In this document: one piece after another, positions 57,357 to 64,000 of the stretch
Position numbering within the stretch: position 1 is the first letter of the stretch
How the letters are laid out: each line of letters begins with the position of its first letter
Assembly: GCF_003977595.1 (NCBI RefSeq)
Contig: NZ_RYYR01000014.1
Span: forward strand, 40,785-104,784
DNA length: 64,000 bases
Source: Lysinibacillus antri
GTDB lineage: Bacteria > Bacillota > Bacilli > Bacillales_A > Planococcaceae
Reading direction: 5' to 3'
Translations under genes and position numbers: made by a program
Notes under the pieces: model-generated
Database searches by the model: none
What the model saw: the letters and a program-made list of their open reading frames with translations, nothing else
What the model was told of the DNA's origin: nothing

Positions 57357-59303
57357 ATGATTGTCTTACAAGTAAATCAATTATATAAATCTTTTGTGAC
57401 AGATGAAATACTAAGTGGTGTTAAATTAGAGGTTCAACATCGAGATCGTGTTGCCTTAGTTGGCCGGAATGGAGCCGGAAAATCCACCCTACTTAAAATT
57501 ATCGCAGGTCAAATGTCTTATGACTCAGGCGAGATCATTATTCCGAAAGATGTAAAATTAGGCTATTTAGAACAACATGCGGGTTTAGAATCTTCCTTAA
57601 CCATCTGGGACGAAATAATGACAATATTTGAACCGTTGCGTAATCAAGAAAAAACACTGCGCGAACTGGAACAAAAAATGGCCGATCCTTCTGTTTATGA
57701 AAATACCGATCTTTATAGTCGAGTAATGGCTGAATATGACCAGCTACAACATGACTTTAAAGATGCAGGTGGATATCAATACGAAGCGGATACACGTTCT
57801 GTTCTTCATGGAATGCAATTTTATCCAGCCGACTATCATAAACCGATCGCTTCCCTTTCTGGTGGTCAGCGGACTCGCTTAGCACTTGCAAAGCTTCTCT
57901 TAAGTAAACCAGACCTGCTCATTTTAGATGAACCGACAAACCATCTTGATATTGAAACACTAAGTTGGCTTGAAAATTATTTAAAAGGCTATGATGGAGC
58001 GATTTTAATCGTTTCCCATGATCGTTATTTTCTTGATCAAGTCGTTTCCATTGTGTATGAAGTTTCTCGTACCCATGTATCAAAATATGTTGGGAATTAT
58101 AGTGCCTATTTAGATGAAAAGGCGAAAAATTATGAACGTGATTTAAAACTGTATGAACGAGAACAAGATGAAAAGGCAAAATTAGAAGCTTTTATTCAAA
58201 AAAATATTGCTAGAGCCTCTACTACGAAAATGGCCCAAAGCCGACGTAAAGTTCTAGAACGAACACAATGGATGGACGCTCCAGATGGCGATGAACAATC
58301 AGCAAACTTTGGTTTTACCATTAATCGTCAAAGTGGTAATGATGTTCTTTCCGTGGACAATCTCACAATTGGCTACGAAGGAAGAACAATTTCGACAAAT
58401 ATATCTATGCGCCTGTTCCGTGAAGACCGCATTGCTTTAGTTGGCCCAAATGGTGTAGGTAAATCTACTTTGTTAAAAACGATTGTAAAGGACCTGCCTA
58501 CTATCCAGGGAGACATTCGTTATGGTACCAACGTTCAAATCGGTTACTATGACCAGGAGCAAGCAAAATTAACAGGGAATAAATCCGTCCTACAAGAATT
58601 ATGGGATGAATGGCCATTGATGAATGAAAAAGATATCCGTACCGTTTTAGGTCGCTTTCTTTTCAGCGGTGATGATGTTTCGAAACCTGTTAACTCATTA
58701 TCTGGGGGAGAAAAAGCTCGTCTGGCATTAGCCAAATTAATGATGCAAAAAGCAAATTTACTTGTTCTTGACGAGCCAACGAACCATCTTGATTTAGATA
58801 GTAAAGAAGTGTTAGAAAATGCCTTAATTGATTATCCAGGAACTTTATTATTCGTTTCCCATGATCGCTACTTTATTAATCGAATTGCCACAAAAGTTGT
58901 CGAACTATCTGGTACGGGTTCCTTTGAATATTTAGGTGACTATGATTATTACGTAGAGAAAAAACAAGAGCTTCAAGAATTAGCAGAAATGAAAGCTGCA
59001 GCTGCACAAAAAAGTGAACAAGCACCTACTACTTCAAAGCCATCTACTTCTCAAATAGATAAAGATGCGAAAAAGCGGGAAAGACAAATTCGACGTACAA
59101 TTGAAGAATTAGAAAAGAATATGTCCGTTTTATCAGAGCGAATTACGATTATTGAAGAACAATTATGTGATCCGAATATTTTCCGCGACCATGAAAAAGT
59201 CATGGAGCTCCAAAAGGAATTAGACACGGTCAAAACAAACCATGATGAATTAGAAATGGAATGGCTTGAATTAAATGAAGAACTTGAGGATATTCTTTCT
59301 TAG
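57357..59303 (+). CDS. ABC-F family ATPase (YdiF-like)
   Basis: A soluble 648-residue protein with two ABC domains: Walker A GRNGAGKST and GPNGVGKST, signatures LSGGQRTRLALAK and LSGGEKARLALAK, and Walker B LLILDEPTNHLD and LLVLDEPTNHLD. No membrane domain is present. The interdomain linker (about 245-320) is charged and helical, and a C-terminal coiled coil covers about 560-648. ABC-F proteins act on ribosomes, either as translation factors or for antibiotic protection. Its position opposite tsaD matches B. subtilis ydiF, which argues for a housekeeping role. Confidence 0.92.
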   Translation: MIVLQVNQLYKSFVTDEILSGVKLEVQHRDRVALVGRNGAGKSTLLKIIAGQMSYDSGEIIIPKDVKLGYLEQHAGLESSLTIWDEIMTIFEPLRNQEKTLRELEQKMADPSVYENTDLYSRVMAEYDQLQHDFKDAGGYQYEADTRSVLHGMQFYPADYHKPIASLSGGQRTRLALAKLLLSKPDLLILDEPTNHLDIETLSWLENYLKGYDGAILIVSHDRYFLDQVVSIVYEVSRTHVSKYVGNYSAYLDEKAKNYERDLKLYEREQDEKAKLEAFIQKNIARASTTKMAQSRRKVLERTQWMDAPDGDEQSANFGFTINRQSGNDVLSVDNLTIGYEGRTISTNISMRLFREDRIALVGPNGVGKSTLLKTIVKDLPTIQGDIRYGTNVQIGYYDQEQAKLTGNKSVLQELWDEWPLMNEKDIRTVLGRFLFSGDDVSKPVNSLSGGEKARLALAKLMMQKANLLVLDEPTNHLDLDSKEVLENALIDYPGTLLFVSHDRYFINRIATKVVELSGTGSFEYLGDYDYYVEKKQELQELAEMKAAAAQKSEQAPTTSKPSTSQIDKDAKKRERQIRRTIEELEKNMSVLSERITIIEEQLCDPNIFRDHEKVMELQKELDTVKTNHDELEMEWLELNEELEDILS

Positions 59304-59319
59304 AACAGGGAACTTAAAA

Positions 59320-59468
59320 GGCTGTCCAGAAAGTATTACTTTCTGAACAGCTATGCTTCTAATGATATAATTTCGCTAAAAATCTGTGCTCTTACGGTAG
59401 TAACAATAAATTGTCACTATCTCCGTCGCATAGGAGACGTTCGAAAATCAATTTTCGGATGTCTCCTT
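59320..59468. repeat. Double-hairpin repeat, copy 3
   Basis: The third copy of the 150-base family, in the same orientation as copy 2: GCTGTCCAGAAAG...CTTTCTGAACAGC, core with GTAACAATAAATTGTCAC, then GGAGACGTTC...CGGATGTCTCC and a T-run. It lies directly after the ABC-F gene, where the last hairpin can act as its terminator. Confidence 0.75.
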
Positions 59469-59539
59469 TTTTATTATTCGTGGATATTTTACATATATCT
59501 TGGTCAATAGACAAATTTCAATAAAAAAGCTCCACAATT

Positions 59540-59751
59540 TTATTCACACTAAAAATCAAGGTATACCAACATATCAACACACTTTTCCACATTATCCACA
59601 TCAAAAAGTAAAATTATCCACATTCAAATGTTAAAATAGTAACACTATATATAGTTTTACCACAGGTTATCAACAACTTATCCCCAAATTGTGCATAAGT
59701 ACGAATGTTCGTCTTGACAATTTACAAAAAATATAGTTGACCTGTGGATAA
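59540..59751. promoter_or_regulatory. DnaA-box cluster between the ABC-F gene and tsaD
   Basis: Boxes matching TTWTNCACA are TTATTCACA 59540-59548, TTTTCCACA 59583-59591, TTATCCACA 59592-59600 and TTATCCACA 59614-59622 on the plus strand, and TTATGCACA 59690-59698 and TTATCCACA 59743-59751 on the minus strand. One-mismatch sites are at 59667 and 59678. From memory, B. subtilis has an experimentally mapped DnaA-binding cluster in the same gcp(tsaD)-ydiF gap. No dnaA, dnaN or unwinding element is seen, so this is a secondary DnaA site, not oriC. Confidence 0.8.
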
Positions 59752-59879
59752 GTTTTCAGAAAAATTGTACAAAAAAAGGATTGTTAATAACCTAGCATTT
59801 TTTCGACAAAAATGAGGTTGAATAAGTATGTTAGTTTTTCAGTAAGAAAGTTCCGAAAATGCCCTACTAATTCTGCTAT

Positions 59880-59914
59880 AAAAAAGAGGTTCAGTACACG
59901 ACTGAACCCCCTAA
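59880..59914 (-). terminator. Terminator of the tsaEBD operon
   Basis: GAGGTTCAGT and ACTGAACCCC form a hairpin with a T-run on the minus strand, just after the tsaD stop. Confidence 0.75.
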
Positions 59915-59918
59915 ATCT

Positions 59919-60935
59919 TTACTTAATCCAATTTATTAATTCTTTCCCTGGTACGCCATTCATCGCTAAATTTCCTCGCACTCCAGCCTCATACATATAT
60001 GTAGCAGCCGCTCCAATCATTGCTGCATTATCTGTACACAGTTTTAATGGTGGTACAATAAACGAGATTCCTTCACGATTAAAGGCTTGTTCTAGGCTTG
60101 TTCGTAACCCTTTATTGGCAGAGACTCCACCTGCCGCAATAACTTGTTTTACGTTATATTCACGTGCTGCCCTTACTGTTTTTGTCGTTAACACTTCAAC
60201 AACACTATCTTGAAACCCTTTCGCTACTTGTTCCGGTATTATTTCTTCTCCACGTTGATCCATATTATGTTTATAATTTATAACTGCTGATTTTAACCCG
60301 CTAAAACTAAAGTCATAGGAATCCTCTAACCAAGCTCTAGGAAATTCTACAGCTTCTTTTGCTTCATGAGCTAACCGATCAATATGTGGACCACCCGGAT
60401 AAGGCATGTTTAATACGCGTGCTACTTTGTCATAGGCCTCTCCAGCTGCATCATCTCTTGTTTCCCCAATTACTTCAAAACTCCCATGCTCTTTCATTAA
60501 CACTAATTCTGTATGTCCTCCTGATACCACAAGAGCAAGTAGCGGAAACTCCATCGGCTGAACAAGAGCATTGGCATAAATATGACCAGCAATATGATGG
60601 ACACCAATAATCGGTAAATTGTGTACAAAAGCAAAGGCTTTCGCTGCATTAATGCCTATTAATAGAGCACCTACCAATCCTGGTCCTTCAGTAACTGCAA
60701 CTGCTGTTAAATCATTAGGTTGCATGTTCGCTATTTTTAAAGCTTCTTCAATAACAAGTGTAATTTGTTCAACATGATGACGTGAAGCAATTTCTGGAAC
60801 CACACCACCAAATCGCTTTTGACTTTCGATTTGCGACGCTACTACGTTTGACACAATCTCTGAACCGTTGCGAATAATGGCAGCAGCAGTTTCGTCACAA
60901 CTTGTTTCGATTGCTAATATATATATATCCTTCAT
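59919..60935 (-). CDS. tsaD: tRNA N6-adenosine threonylcarbamoyltransferase TsaD
   Basis: A 338-residue enzyme that transfers threonylcarbamoyl to A37 of ANN-decoding tRNAs, with TsaB and TsaE. The N terminus is [14 protein letters not shown], the metal-binding HHVEQ and HHIAGHIYA motifs are in place, and ASKH-type GGHTELVLM and [12 protein letters not shown] follow. ATG 60935 overlaps the rimI stop (TAATG); the GTG at 60950 has no ribosome site. It is the last gene of tsaE-tsaB-rimI-tsaD. Confidence 0.97.
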   Translation of the reverse strand: MKDIYILAIETSCDETAAAIIRNGSEIVSNVVASQIESQKRFGGVVPEIASRHHVEQITLVIEEALKIANMQPNDLTAVAVTEGPGLVGALLIGINAAKAFAFVHNLPIIGVHHIAGHIYANALVQPMEFPLLALVVSGGHTELVLMKEHGSFEVIGETRDDAAGEAYDKVARVLNMPYPGGPHIDRLAHEAKEAVEFPRAWLEDSYDFSFSGLKSAVINYKHNMDQRGEEIIPEQVAKGFQDSVVEVLTTKTVRAAREYNVKQVIAAGGVSANKGLRTSLEQAFNREGISFIVPPLKLCTDNAAMIGAAATYMYEAGVRGNLAMNGVPGKELINWIK

Positions 60936-61378
60936 TATAAGTTCACCCACATTACAAGAGCATCCTCTTGATTATCTGTATAATATCCTTTACGTATGCC
61001 ACCATCATTAAATCCGAGCTTACGATAAAGGTTTTGTGCAACAATATTTGATACACGTACTTCTAAACTCATAACCTCTACTTCATGAGCCTTTGCAAGC
61101 ATCATTGCTTCTCTCATCAATCCTTCGCCAATTCCTTGTCCTCTCGCAGACTCAACAACTGCAACATTTGTTATTTGCGCAGAGTCCAAAACAATCCACA
61201 TCCCACAAAATCCAATAAGGCTTCCCTCATCTGTTTGCGCAACAAGATAATGGGCATGCTGATTTTCCCTCATCTCGTAATGAAAAGAATCGAGTGTCCA
61301 AGGTGTTGGAAAAGACGCTACTTCAATTTTATGTACAGCATCTACATCACCTGCTGTCATTTTACGATAATACACCAT
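60935..61378 (-). CDS. rimI: Ribosomal protein S18-alanine N-acetyltransferase RimI
   Basis: A 147-residue GNAT acetyltransferase. Motif A is [20 protein letters not shown] then [17 protein letters not shown] (acetyl-CoA loop R/QxxGxG/A), and motif B includes [21 protein letters not shown]. In Bacilli rimI lies between tsaB and tsaD, as here. The ATG follows the tsaB stop after one base. Confidence 0.92.
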   Translation of the reverse strand: MVYYRKMTAGDVDAVHKIEVASFPTPWTLDSFHYEMRENQHAHYLVAQTDEGSLIGFCGMWIVLDSAQITNVAVVESARGQGIGEGLMREAMMLAKAHEVEVMSLEVRVSNIVAQNLYRKLGFNDGGIRKGYYTDNQEDALVMWVNL

Positions 61379-61379
61379 T

Positions 61380-62084
61380 CTATTGATTTCCTTTCTTTTG
61401 TTCCTTTATCCATTCAGCTTCTGCTTGCGCAATACGATGATATTTTGGAACAAAAGTATGCACATCTTCAATAGTTGGCATTGGTTGATCTTCCGCTAAA
61501 GCGATTAATTTTGAAGCTCTAGGTAAATGATGCGAACTATTTGCAAAGTAAGCTCGATCCCCTAACTGTTCAATAATTTTGTCTTTAAAGTTTTCAACAT
61601 CCAGTCCAACGAACAGAATAGGTTCTTTCGTTTGATCTAACCGAAGTAATAATTCATCGATGGAGCCATGATGTTCTTCGATGATCTTCTCTAATTGTAG
61701 CCCCTTATATGCTGCTGCATAAACATTTTGTCTACGTGCATCAAATAACGGACAAATGATTCCATTAAATAGTTGGCCATTCGCTGCAAGTACCTTTAAG
61801 CTAGATACACCCACAACTGGTATTTTTAATGTCCACGCTAGGGTTTTAGCAATTGTTACTCCGATACGAAGACCCGTATACGACCCAGGTCCTTCTGCTA
61901 CAGCAATTGCATCAATCTCTTCAGATCGAATATTGACTTTCTTTAAAAGCTCCTCAATCGTTGGCATAACCGTTACCGAATGCGTTTGCTTTATATTTTG
62001 CACTATTTCAGCAAGCACTTGTCCATCTTTGACAACGGCAACCGACAGAGGTGCATTGGATGTTTCAATTCCTAACCAAATCAT
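61380..62084 (-). CDS. tsaB: tRNA threonylcarbamoyladenosine biosynthesis protein TsaB
   Basis: A 234-residue ASKHA-fold paralogue and partner of TsaD. The sequence WLGIETSNAPLSVAVVKDG, followed by AVAEGPGSYTGLRIGVTIAK, is characteristic. It lacks the metal-binding histidines of TsaD, as expected for a scaffold subunit. Its start overlaps the tsaE stop (ATGA). Confidence 0.95.
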   Translation of the reverse strand: MIWLGIETSNAPLSVAVVKDGQVLAEIVQNIKQTHSVTVMPTIEELLKKVNIRSEEIDAIAVAEGPGSYTGLRIGVTIAKTLAWTLKIPVVGVSSLKVLAANGQLFNGIICPLFDARRQNVYAAAYKGLQLEKIIEEHHGSIDELLLRLDQTKEPILFVGLDVENFKDKIIEQLGDRAYFANSSHHLPRASKLIALAEDQPMPTIEDVHTFVPKYHRIAQAEAEWIKEQKKGNQ

Positions 62085-62533
62085 TTCACTAACTCCTCAC
62101 ACAATCGTTCATACTGCTTCCCAATTGGTTTTAAAATAAATTTCCTTTTCGTATCATCTACTCGATATATTTCAATCGCTAGTCGTTCATCTGGTAAATA
62201 TTCTTCTATTAAATGTGCCCACTCTACAACCGTTACTGCATTCCCATAAAAAATTTCATCCCAACCAAGATCTTCATCACTATCTGCTAGTCGATAAACA
62301 TCCAAATGATTAAATGGAAGTCTGCCTTCATATTGCTTCATAATTGTAAAAGTTGGACTATTTACTGTTCTTGTTATGCCAAGACCTTTTGCTAGCGCTT
62401 GAGTAAAAGTTGTTTTTCCAGCCCCAAGATCACCTTCAAGAGTAATTGTATTTTGTTCATTAAGGAGATTCGCTAATTCTAGCGCCAATCGTTGTGTATC
62501 TTCTAAGGACATAATGTCAATTTCATATTCCAT
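62081..62533 (-). CDS. tsaE: tRNA threonylcarbamoyladenosine biosynthesis ATPase TsaE
   Basis: A P-loop ATPase of about 150 residues that drives turnover of the TsaBDE complex. Walker A is EGDLGAGKTTFTQALAKGLG, and SPTFTIMKQYEGRLPFNHLD and VTVVEWAHLI follow. ATG 62533 is preferred to GTG 62551, which lies within the AGAGG ribosome site. It is the first gene of the operon. No thiL is found between it and the rRNA genes. Confidence 0.95.
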   Translation of the reverse strand: MEYEIDIMSLEDTQRLALELANLLNEQNTITLEGDLGAGKTTFTQALAKGLGITRTVNSPTFTIMKQYEGRLPFNHLDVYRLADSDEDLGWDEIFYGNAVTVVEWAHLIEEYLPDERLAIEIYRVDDTKRKFILKPIGKQYERLCEELVK

Positions 62534-62621
62534 ACTCACTGTTCCTCTCACTGTTCACTTCACATAATTTTAGTTTACCTAAACAATGAGAAATGTTCAA
62601 AATGTATTACCTATTCCGAAC

Positions 62622-62699
62622 AATAAAAAGCACAACATAGTTACCTTAACTAGGACCACCTGTAATTATAGGAGTGGCATTAGTACATGTTGTGCTTTT
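62622..62699 (-). terminator. Terminator-like long-loop hairpin
   Basis: AAAAGCACAACAT (62626-62638) pairs perfectly with ATGTTGTGCTTTT (62687-62699) around a 48-base loop. It lies between the short ORFs at 62704-62906 and tsaE, with a T-run on the minus strand. Confidence 0.55.
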
Positions 62700-62703
62700 A
62701 TTG

Positions 62704-62820
62704 CTATTCAAATAGATAAATCATTTCACTAGCTTGAATCATACGTAATTCATCTACCCAATCAAAACCATCCTCAGAAATACAATTTCCCCATTCTTTC
62801 GAGTCCCAGGTCAAGGTCAT
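62704..62820 (-). CDS. Short acidic ORF (38 aa) overlapping a small membrane peptide gene
   Basis: The ATG at 62820 overlaps the TGA of the preceding 29-codon ORF (ATGA), suggesting translational coupling. The peptide starts MTLTWDSKEWGNCISEDGFD and ends SEMIYLFE; it is acidic and Trp-rich, with no membrane segment. There is no ribosome site of its own. I do not recognise it. It may be a real small protein or, with the upstream ORF, a frameshifted single gene. It is followed by a long-loop hairpin. Confidence 0.4.
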   Translation of the reverse strand: MTLTWDSKEWGNCISEDGFDWVDELRMIQASEMIYLFE

Positions 62821-62906
62821 TGAGAAAATAAAACAATAATTGCTGCTACGACAATAAAGAGAATAACCAATAAATTTCTACGATAGCGTTGTCGACGAAA
62901 TTTCAT
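62817..62906 (-). CDS. Small single-pass membrane peptide (29 aa)
   Basis: The ATG at 62906 is preceded by AGAGGTGG four bases upstream, a strong ribosome site. The peptide has a very basic N terminus (MKFRRQRYRRN) and a single hydrophobic helix (LLVILFIVVAAIIVLF), ending in SQ. It fits an inner-membrane mini-protein with the N terminus inside. The family is not recognised. It lies between the rRNA operon and tsaE and overlaps the next ORF by four bases. Confidence 0.55.
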   Translation of the reverse strand: MKFRRQRYRRNLLVILFIVVAAIIVLFSQ

Positions 62907-63256
62907 CAAACCACCTCTAGAAAAGACATTACTATTACTATATTTATGTAATATCTCATACATGTGACTTTACTCTATATGAATATTTTTATTTAATTGA
63001 ATCAATTTCATAAAACACATTTTTTAAAATCGACTGTTATATAAGGTATAGCTGCTTTCCGTTTCAGGCGATCCGCGGTGTTTCTTCCAACTTACATTAA
63101 TTCCATCTATTGTGAGTTTACAAGCCTTATAAATAAGCGTCACTAATTCAAAATGAAGCATTTTGGGTTATGTTACTGTATGTTTAAGAAGATGCGGTAG
63201 CGTTTAGTTCTTAACAAAAATAATTATAGGAGTAGAAGGGGAGATTATGAAATAGT

Positions 63257-63466
63257 TATGAAAGCCACTTGAAGTGATTTTTCCATCAATTTTGTCCTTC
63301 ATTGGGGCTATGAAACCCACTTCGACCAATTTTTCATCGAGTTTTGTCTTTCATCATGCTTATGAAGACCACTTCAACTAATTTTTCTCGAGGTTTTGTC
63401 CTTCATCGAGCTTATGAAGACCACTTCAATCGACTTTTCCTGTGCTTTTGTCCTTCATTCGATATT
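63257..63466. repeat. 52-bp tandem repeat array 2 (4 units plus degenerate end)
   Basis: Units begin at 63257, 63309, 63361 and 63413 (TATGAA), again spaced by exactly 52 bases; the fourth is followed by a degenerate start at 63467. The units (GACCACTTCAACTAATTTTT, ending GTCCTTCAT) are related to array 1, 40 kb away, and closest to its units 1-2. It occupies the otherwise gene-free spacer between the short ORFs and 5S rRNA; I see no gene in 62907-63256 or 63481-63690. Confidence 0.85.
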
Positions 63467-63689
63467 TATGAATAGGAAGCTTCTGATCGAATCCTTATAC
63501 GAGAAATCCGGAATGTAGTCAAAATAAAGGTTCGTGACTACGCAAGCGCGTATTCACCATAGATTTAACTGTCACTTTTAAAATCCCATTTTTTCTCTAC
63601 TCTCTAAAAAATCAATTCCATAAGGTACTGGAAAAAGATGTTGACAAATACTGAGCAGTTCCAATTATTCAAAGTTCTTTTATTTTCTG

Positions 63690-63730
63690 CACAAAAAATA
63701 AAAGAACACGACTATCTAAGTCGCGTTCTT
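63690..63730 (-). terminator. Terminator of the rRNA operon
   Basis: AAGAACACGACT (63702-63713) pairs with AGTCGCGTTCTT (63719-63730), followed on the minus strand by a T-rich tract. It begins five bases beyond the 5S 3' end. Confidence 0.85.
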
Positions 63731-63734
63731 AATG

Positions 63735-63852
63735 TGCCTAGCAACGTCCTACTCTCACAGGGGGAAGCCCCCAACTACCATCGGCGCTAAAGAGCTTAAC
63801 TTCCGTGTTCGGTATGGGAACGGGTGTGACCTCTTTGCCATCATCACTAGAC
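63735..63852 (-). rRNA. rrf: 5S ribosomal RNA
   Basis: The minus strand contains the conserved 5S core (AAGAGGTCACACCCGTTCCC, CCGAACACGGAAGTTAAGCT, GGGGGCTTCCCCCTGTGAGA). The terminal helix pairs GTCTAGTGA at the 5' end with TTGCTAGGC at the 3' end, which sets the limits and gives 118 bases. It is the last gene of a 23S-5S unit read leftward. Confidence 0.95.
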
Positions 63853-63914
63853 TATTTAGTTGAGAGTTCGTTCTCTCAAAACTGGATAAAGACATTGATT
63901 GCGTATTCAAGATT

Positions 63915-64000
63915 TGGTTAAGTCCTCGATCGATTAGTATTCGTCAGCTCCATGTGTCACCACACTTCCACCTCGAACCTATCTACCTCATCGTCTTTGA
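63915..64000 (-). rRNA. rrl: 23S ribosomal RNA, 3' end (partial)
   Basis: The minus strand ends with the conserved 23S tail (GACGAATACTAATCGATCGA then GGACTTAACC). The gene runs off the right edge of the window. A ~60-base spacer without tRNA separates it from 5S. Confidence 0.95.

Noticed and set aside
59500..59800. Chromosomal replication origin
   Set aside because: DnaA boxes are dense, but dnaA, dnaN, rpmH and a DNA-unwinding element are absent, and the neighbours (ABC-F, tsaD) are not oriC neighbours.
63481..63734. tRNA genes near the rRNA operon
   Set aside because: No cloverleaf-compatible sequence or GGTTCRA-type T-loop was seen in either strand of the spacer.

Overview
The window is a low-GC Gram-positive chromosome segment from a spore-forming member of the Bacillales, most probably Planococcaceae (Lysinibacillus/Solibacillus/Ureibacillus-like). 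The reasons are AGGAGG-type ribosome sites with many TTG/GTG starts, a perfect CIRCE element before groESL, a SleL/YaaH-type spore-lysin homologue, an S-layer-anchored protein, Ku, Rex, TatA/TatC, and a tsaE-tsaB-rimI-tsaD block next to an rRNA operon. The genus is inference.

Layout. 1-19 kb is a mosaic of single genes and pairs: chemoreceptor, DUF423 protein, YusW-like lipoprotein, Ku, CtaG with DUF2243, a CzcD zinc exporter with its ArsR regulator, an SLH-anchored YcdB/YcdC protein, a LysM-GH18 spore enzyme, a YkuI-like EAL protein beside a PAS-GGDEF diguanylate cyclase, and a drug exporter divergent from a TetR regulator. 19-24 kb holds a 2-oxoacid dehydrogenase E1alpha-E1beta-E2 operon without E3 and an Lrp gene, separated by ten full 52-bp tandem repeats. 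24-33 kb has a second chemoreceptor, a Na/Pi symporter homologue, a GDSL hydrolase, a YdjM-type membrane protein, groESL and a CPBP protease.

33-55 kb is an aromatic-catabolism island. It contains PaaX, a nitronate monooxygenase/FabK-like flavoprotein, a PaaY-like hexapeptide protein, a long minus-strand phenylacetate operon (paaK, ferredoxin-NADP reductase, ferredoxin, paaABCD, EthD, paaF, paaG, aldehyde dehydrogenase, paaH, paaJ, one more crotonase), divergent paaI, a complete liv-type ABC importer and a LysR regulator. The genes describe uptake, CoA activation, ring epoxidation, ring opening and beta-oxidation of phenylacetate. No PaaE reductase and no PaaZ MaoC-type hydratase are seen. 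The embedded ferredoxin/reductase pair and the extra crotonase are candidate replacements.

55-64 kb returns to core genes: tatC, tatA, rex, an ABC-F ATPase convergent with tsaD, rimI, tsaB, tsaE, two very short ORFs, a second 52-bp repeat array, 5S rRNA and the 3' end of 23S rRNA. Between the ABC-F gene and tsaD lies a cluster of DnaA boxes. From memory of Bacillus subtilis, this order matches its rRNA-tsaE-tsaB-rimI-tsaD-ydiF-rex-tat-ydiL-groESL segment, so the aromatic island sits inside an otherwise conserved block.

The strongest non-genic signals are the two 52-bp arrays with covarying inverted ends, the DnaA-box cluster, a ~150-bp double-hairpin repeat in three copies, a ~41-bp hairpin repeat in three copies, and an apparent ATT start codon in the LysM-GH18 gene.
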